A DNA stretch of 16,940 nucleotides, from positions 1 to 16,940 of the forward strand of contig DIXD01000108.1 of NCBI GenBank assembly GCA_002435985.1, in the 5' to 3' direction. The position numbers were made by a program, and so were the translations under genes. A model generated the notes under the pieces. It ran no database searches and had not been told where the DNA came from. It was given only the letters and a program-made list of their open reading frames with translations. The stretch comes from Spirochaetaceae bacterium UBA6089. GTDB taxonomy: Bacteria > Spirochaetota > Spirochaetia > Treponematales > Rectinemataceae. Each line of letters opens with the position of its first letter. The first letter of the stretch is position 1. This document shows, one piece after another, positions 13,826 to 16,940 of this stretch.

Positions 13826-15292
13826 TTATACATCGGTCACAAATTCGACGAATTTTTGATATTGATCGGCGTCTATTTCTCCACCCTGCCTGAGCACGTC
13901 GAAGAGCTCCAGAACATGGATAAATGCATGAAGTCGTACGCCGGTCCTCTCCATGTCGCGCCTTCCTTCTTTGCCTCGTTCGATCAATACAACCAGGTCT
14001 TCAACACGAAGTCCCTCCGACCGCAATATGTCGATAGCTTCGAGTTTGCTTGCGCCGGTCGTGATGAGATCGTCGAGCAATAGGGCACATTCTCCCGCCG
14101 AGTAATTCCCCTCGATGCGATTGCCGGTTCCATGCTCTTTTACAGGCATCCGGGGCCAGATCATGGGTTTTTGAGTCTCCAGCGACGCAGCTGTGGCAAG
14201 AGGCAAACCAGCAGCAGGGATACCGGCGATGCAGTCGTAGGTGCAGTTCGATGCAAGCACCACATAGGCTCTGCCCGCGAGCTTCATCGCACGAGGATCG
14301 GCGATGAGCCGCCTGAGATCGATATAGAAGGGGCTCGTTTTACCGCTTTTGAGAATGAATTCTCCAAGCCTGAAGCATTTCGTCGAGAGCAGCGCATGGA
14401 CAAACTCATGCTTGAGTGACAACAGTTCCTCGTTCATGGTATCTCTGTTCATGGTATCGGTCGGAGGAGCATTTTCCACCCTTACACTGACCTTTAATCG
14501 CACATCACGGGCCTTTCTCATGAGATCCCGCAGTCTACAGGCGGCCTCGAAAGGCTCCGAGGCATCGGCTATTGCTCGCGCAACGACCACTAGGATGCCC
14601 TTGCCATCGCCTCGTGCTCCTACGGAAAAAGCCTGGTCGGCCTGTCCGCCCTGGGCGCCTATGCCCGGGCTCAAAAACCATGCCGAAGGGGCGACCTGCC
14701 TAACCCTCCGCAGGGCTTCCAGGTCGTTGCCCGCCACCACTAGCCCCACCTCGTTCGGCAGCACGGCGCATTGTTTCGCCACTTCGAGATACAGGGGGCT
14801 GTTATTTACCATGATATCCTGCAAAAAACCTGCTCCGGGATTGCTGGTGCGACACAACACAAAGACGCCCCTCTCCTTCCACCGTAAGAATGGCTCCAGG
14901 GTATCGAGCCCCATATACGGGCTCAGGGTGACGGCGTCCGCTCCGAGCTCTCCGAAGAGCGCCTGCGCATAGGCCTCTGCCGTATTTGAAATATCACCCC
15001 GCTTTGCGTCGATGATGACGGGAATATCGTCGGGTATAGACTTCAAAGTCTCCCTTAGGGTTGTCATCCCCGGCTCGCCCAGCGCCTCATAGAAGGCAAT
15101 GTTGGGTTTGAAGGCAGCGGCACAGGGGGATGTGGCCTCAATGATCCGGAGATTGTGCTCTAGCGCGATGCGCGCGCAAGCAATTTTGCCTTGCTTCTCG
15201 ATATCGATTTTTGAAAAGGCCGGGTCGAGGCCGATGCAGAGCACGGTATCCATTTTTTCAATTCGCTCTTCGATGCGGGCAAAAAAATCCAT
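13826..15292 (-). CDS. pyrFE: Fused orotidine-5'-phosphate decarboxylase / orotate phosphoribosyltransferase (PyrF-PyrE)
   Basis: One 488-aa chain carrying the last two steps of UMP synthesis. Residues 1 to about 275 are type-2 OMP decarboxylase: CIGLDPAF, AFKPNIAFYEALG, the catalytic VIIDAKRGDI with Asp95, Lys97 and Asp100, VLCRTSNPGA and LSPGIGAQGG. Residues 286-488 are orotate phosphoribosyltransferase: RLGEFILKSGKTSPFYIDLR, AGIPAAGLPLATA, and the PRPP loop LLLDDLITTGAS with Asp407-Asp408. The order (decarboxylase first) is the reverse of animal UMP synthase. The frame is open throughout. At the junction a 15-bp tandem duplication encodes DTMNR-DTMNE, and Met286 would be a natural pyrE start. 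The start is ATG 15292 with AGGGGA at about 6 nt; earlier in-frame starts run into the divergent promoter and are rejected. Convergent with the Rrf2 gene. Confidence 0.95.
   Translation of the reverse strand: MDFFARIEERIEKMDTVLCIGLDPAFSKIDIEKQGKIACARIALEHNLRIIEATSPCAAAFKPNIAFYEALGEPGMTTLRETLKSIPDDIPVIIDAKRGDISNTAEAYAQALFGELGADAVTLSPYMGLDTLEPFLRWKERGVFVLCRTSNPGAGFLQDIMVNNSPLYLEVAKQCAVLPNEVGLVVAGNDLEALRRVRQVAPSAWFLSPGIGAQGGQADQAFSVGARGDGKGILVVVARAIADASEPFEAACRLRDLMRKARDVRLKVSVRVENAPPTDTMNRDTMNEELLSLKHEFVHALLSTKCFRLGEFILKSGKTSPFYIDLRRLIADPRAMKLAGRAYVVLASNCTYDCIAGIPAAGLPLATAASLETQKPMIWPRMPVKEHGTGNRIEGNYSAGECALLLDDLITTGASKLEAIDILRSEGLRVEDLVVLIERGKEGRRDMERTGVRLHAFIHVLELFDVLRQGGEIDADQYQKFVEFVTDV
14432..14458. 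repeat. 15-bp-period tandem duplication at the PyrF/PyrE junction
   Basis: GTTCATGGTATC occurs at 14432-14443 and again at 14447-14458, a period of 15 bp. On the coding strand it duplicates the DTMN-R/E pentapeptide and a potential ATG start for the PyrE part. Fifteen is a multiple of three, so the frame is kept. Confidence 0.85.
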
Positions 15293-15328
15293 CGTGATTC
15301 CCCTAATGACGTTACGGTCTTTTTTTGG

Positions 15329-15357
15329 ATGCAATTCGTGTAGAAATAGAGTATACT
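15329..15357 (+). promoter_or_regulatory. Candidate promoter of outer-membrane barrel gene
   Basis: ATGCAA (15329-15334), 17 bp and TATACT (15352-15357) lie 33 nt before the GTG start of the barrel gene. The -10 is good and the -35 weak. The same intergenic region (15293-15390) must also hold the pyrFE promoter, which I could not place with confidence. Confidence 0.4.
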
Positions 15358-15390
15358 GTATTACGTAAAAAAAGAGAAAGGAGGCTTCTT

Positions 15391-16764
15391 GTGAAAAAAG
15401 CGCTTGTGTTGCTTGCTCTATTGGTCGTCGCCATCCCTGCCTTTGCTCAGGAAAATGTAGGAACAGGATTCGATTTTTCTGCGGGTTTGGGAACAGACCT
15501 TTTGCCTGATCCAAACGACCCCACTACATTGGAAAGCTGGTCCAAGCTGGCACTGCAGCCAGAATTTTCTGTCGGGAAATTCGGCATTGGACTCGATCTC
15601 ATGCTCAGATTCAAACTCGGAACAGGGACCAGCGCCTTCGAGGTCTACGAGCCCGATTGGATACCCCAGAACGGCCAGACCATCTTCGACGTTTACTTGC
15701 CCAAAATCCTCTATATCCGTTATGGAATGCAATGGGAGGATCCCTTCTATGTCAAGCTGGGCTCCATCTCCGATTTTACCCTCGGTAACGGGCTGATCGT
15801 CGACAACTATTCGAACATGCGATTTTTGCCCCAGCGACGAATCTTCGGCATGCAGCTGGGCGTGGACGGGAGCCTCTTCGGTGTGCCCTATGTCGGCGTC
15901 GAGGCTTTGACGGGCAATGTCACGCAGTTCGATGTCATCGGAGGCCGGGTATATATCAAGCCTCTGGCCTTCATGGAGAAGAGCCTGCTGGGAAGACTGC
16001 AGCTGGGCGCGATCGGCGTGTACGACAGAGACCCTTATCTCTATGTCGATGATGCGATGTACACAATCAGGTATAGCACCCAGCCTTCGGAGCCTATCTA
16101 TGTGCTCGGAGCTGACATTACCCTACCCGTCATTCAAAGCGGTGTTTTCTCGCTCACGACCTTCGCGGAGGGCGCGCGGGAGATGAACAGCTCCATGGGT
16201 GCGATGGCTGGGGTCCGCGGAAGGGTCGCGCACTTTATTCTCTACGGAGCCCAATTCAGGTATTTCCAGGACGATTTCATTCCTTCCTATTTCGACGCGA
16301 ACTATGATCTGTACCGGGCCGACCGCTTCCTGTATATCAAGAGCCATGTGCCCGCCGGCTCGAATTTCACTCCAAGCTGGCTGGCATCGCTTGGCTTTGA
16401 TCTCTTCGAGTCTTCGCTGGTCTTCAGGGCAGCGCTCGATGCGCCTTTTGCGTGGATCTCCGATCCCACATACGCCTCCGAAAATCCGGCGGACTACCCC
16501 CACCTGCTCGGGTCGATCAAGCTTGGCCGTGGCCTCATTCCCAACGTGGACATTGCGGCTCGGTACGAAAAATTCTTCCTCGGCAAAAAAACGAGCGGCG
16601 ATGTATGGCAGGACCTCATCGATCCTGAGAACGCATCAATCGGCATGACAGTGAGCTACAAGGCGGGCACTGCGCTCGTCACTATGGATTATGTTTACAC
16701 ATGGAACCCGACAAAACAGGACTACGATGTCGTCTCAAGCCTGTCGGTCGGATTCGAGTTATAG
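15391..16764 (+). CDS. Outer-membrane beta-barrel protein, function unknown
   Basis: A 457-aa exported protein. The start is GTG 15391, chosen because AAGGAGG lies 6 nt upstream and because it begins a clean Sec signal: MKKALVLLALLVVAIPAFA, with cleavage expected at AFA|Q after residue 19. The mature chain has many short alternating strands rich in Tyr, Phe, Gly and Leu (for example LYIRYGM, FYVKLGS, FILYGAQFRYF, ALVTMDYVYTW) separated by acidic/Asn/Pro loops. It ends in DYDVVSSLSVGFEL, a typical amphipathic last strand recognised by the BAM machinery. The segment VKLGSISDFTLGNGLIVDNYSN looks like the conserved core of spirochaetal barrel families, but this is from memory and not checked. It stands as a single gene, with its own terminator, between pyrFE and mutL. 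Porin or structural role possible; substrate unknown. Confidence 0.8.
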   Translation: MKKALVLLALLVVAIPAFAQENVGTGFDFSAGLGTDLLPDPNDPTTLESWSKLALQPEFSVGKFGIGLDLMLRFKLGTGTSAFEVYEPDWIPQNGQTIFDVYLPKILYIRYGMQWEDPFYVKLGSISDFTLGNGLIVDNYSNMRFLPQRRIFGMQLGVDGSLFGVPYVGVEALTGNVTQFDVIGGRVYIKPLAFMEKSLLGRLQLGAIGVYDRDPYLYVDDAMYTIRYSTQPSEPIYVLGADITLPVIQSGVFSLTTFAEGAREMNSSMGAMAGVRGRVAHFILYGAQFRYFQDDFIPSYFDANYDLYRADRFLYIKSHVPAGSNFTPSWLASLGFDLFESSLVFRAALDAPFAWISDPTYASENPADYPHLLGSIKLGRGLIPNVDIAARYEKFFLGKKTSGDVWQDLIDPENASIGMTVSYKAGTALVTMDYVYTWNPTKQDYDVVSSLSVGFEL

Positions 16765-16801
16765 CAGAGCGTCCGGCGACACACCGCCGTCCACCAATCT
16801 T

Positions 16802-16843
16802 GGCCGCGCACTTCACCCCACTGGTGCGCGGCCTTTGTTTTTT
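16802..16843 (+). terminator. Rho-independent terminator of the barrel gene
   Basis: GGCCGCGCAC (16802-16811) pairs perfectly with GTGCGCGGCC (16824-16833) around a 12-nt loop, followed by TTTGTTTTTT (16834-16843). A smaller GC hairpin (CGGCG 16774-16778 with CGCCG 16785-16789) precedes it, just after the stop codon. This separates the barrel gene from mutL. Confidence 0.92.
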
Positions 16844-16869
16844 CTGCCGGAATCATTATCATAGCAACG

Positions 16870-16940
16870 ATGGGAAAAATCAGAATTCTGCCTCCGGAGA
16901 CTTCCCGCCGCATCGCTGCGGGAGAGGTTATCGACAGGCC
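16870..16940 (+). CDS. mutL: DNA mismatch repair protein MutL, N-terminus only (runs off window)
   Basis: The last 71 bases encode 23 complete codons, MGKIRILPPETSRRIAAGEVIDRP in outline (the final Pro inferred from CC). This matches the N-terminus of MutL, whose GHKL ATPase begins with an Ile-x-x-Leu strand and the nearly invariant IAAGEV motif. MutL couples MutS mismatch recognition to strand incision and repair. The ATG at 16870 has no obvious Shine-Dalgarno sequence, so translation initiation may be weak, or an upstream element outside my recognition is used. It follows the barrel-gene terminator by 26 bp and must therefore have its own promoter in that short gap or be transcribed by read-through. 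No promoter was confidently placed there. Confidence 0.85.
   Translation, partial: MGKIRILPPETSRRIAAGEVIDR

Overview
The window looks like chromosomal housekeeping and metabolic DNA from an anaerobic, double-membraned bacterium, most probably a spirochaete related to Treponema/Rectinema. This is an inference from three things: the gene content (PotABCD spermidine/putrescine transporter, Rex, an Fe-S type Rrf2 regulator, FolE2 rather than FolE, a CoA-disulfide reductase), an outer-membrane barrel protein with a Sec signal, and a MutL start ending in IAAGEVIDRP. No phage, insertion sequence, CRISPR array, rRNA or tRNA was seen.

Layout, left to right. Positions 1-3298 hold a leftward run: PLP aminotransferase, folD, folE2, and the start of a small glycine-rich membrane protein that leaves the window. 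A divergent promoter region (3299-3392) separates it from a rightward pair: a CoA-disulfide/persulfide reductase carrying a C-terminal rhodanese domain, then a free-standing rhodanese. A symmetrical hairpin (5356-5396) lies between this pair and the end of the leftward potA-potB-potC-potD operon (5403-9368). Upstream of potA, in the same direction, is a fused glutamate formimidoyltransferase/formimidoyl-THF cyclodeaminase (9490-11142). Divergent from it is a phosphoribosyltransferase-like protein (11270-12166).

A gene-poor stretch (12167-12468) follows. It contains a near-consensus promoter that runs into a strong intrinsic terminator about 95 nt later, and then a second weak promoter before rex. 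This arrangement predicts a short RNA or an attenuated leader. Next come rex (12469-13116) and an Rrf2-family Fe-S regulator (13371-13775). A leftward fused pyrF-pyrE gene (13826-15292) is convergent with the Rrf2 gene. Divergent from pyrF-pyrE is an outer-membrane barrel protein (15391-16764) closed by a strong terminator. The window ends in the first codons of mutL (16870 onward).

Themes. One-carbon/folate metabolism recurs: FolE2 makes the pterin precursor, FolD interconverts methylene-, methenyl- and formyl-THF, and FTCD feeds formimino-derived carbon into methenyl-THF. Thiol and redox handling also recurs: the CoA-disulfide reductase, rhodanese, Rex sensing NADH/NAD+, and the Rrf2 Fe-S sensor.

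The points most worth following are the rhodanese domain of the reductase, which has Ser where the catalytic Cys should be, next to an intact free rhodanese; the predicted short terminated RNA upstream of rex; the PyrF-PyrE fusion with a 15-bp tandem duplication at its junction; and the unfamiliar N-terminal domain of the PRTase-like protein. I do not see a clearly new multi-gene defence or mobile system here.
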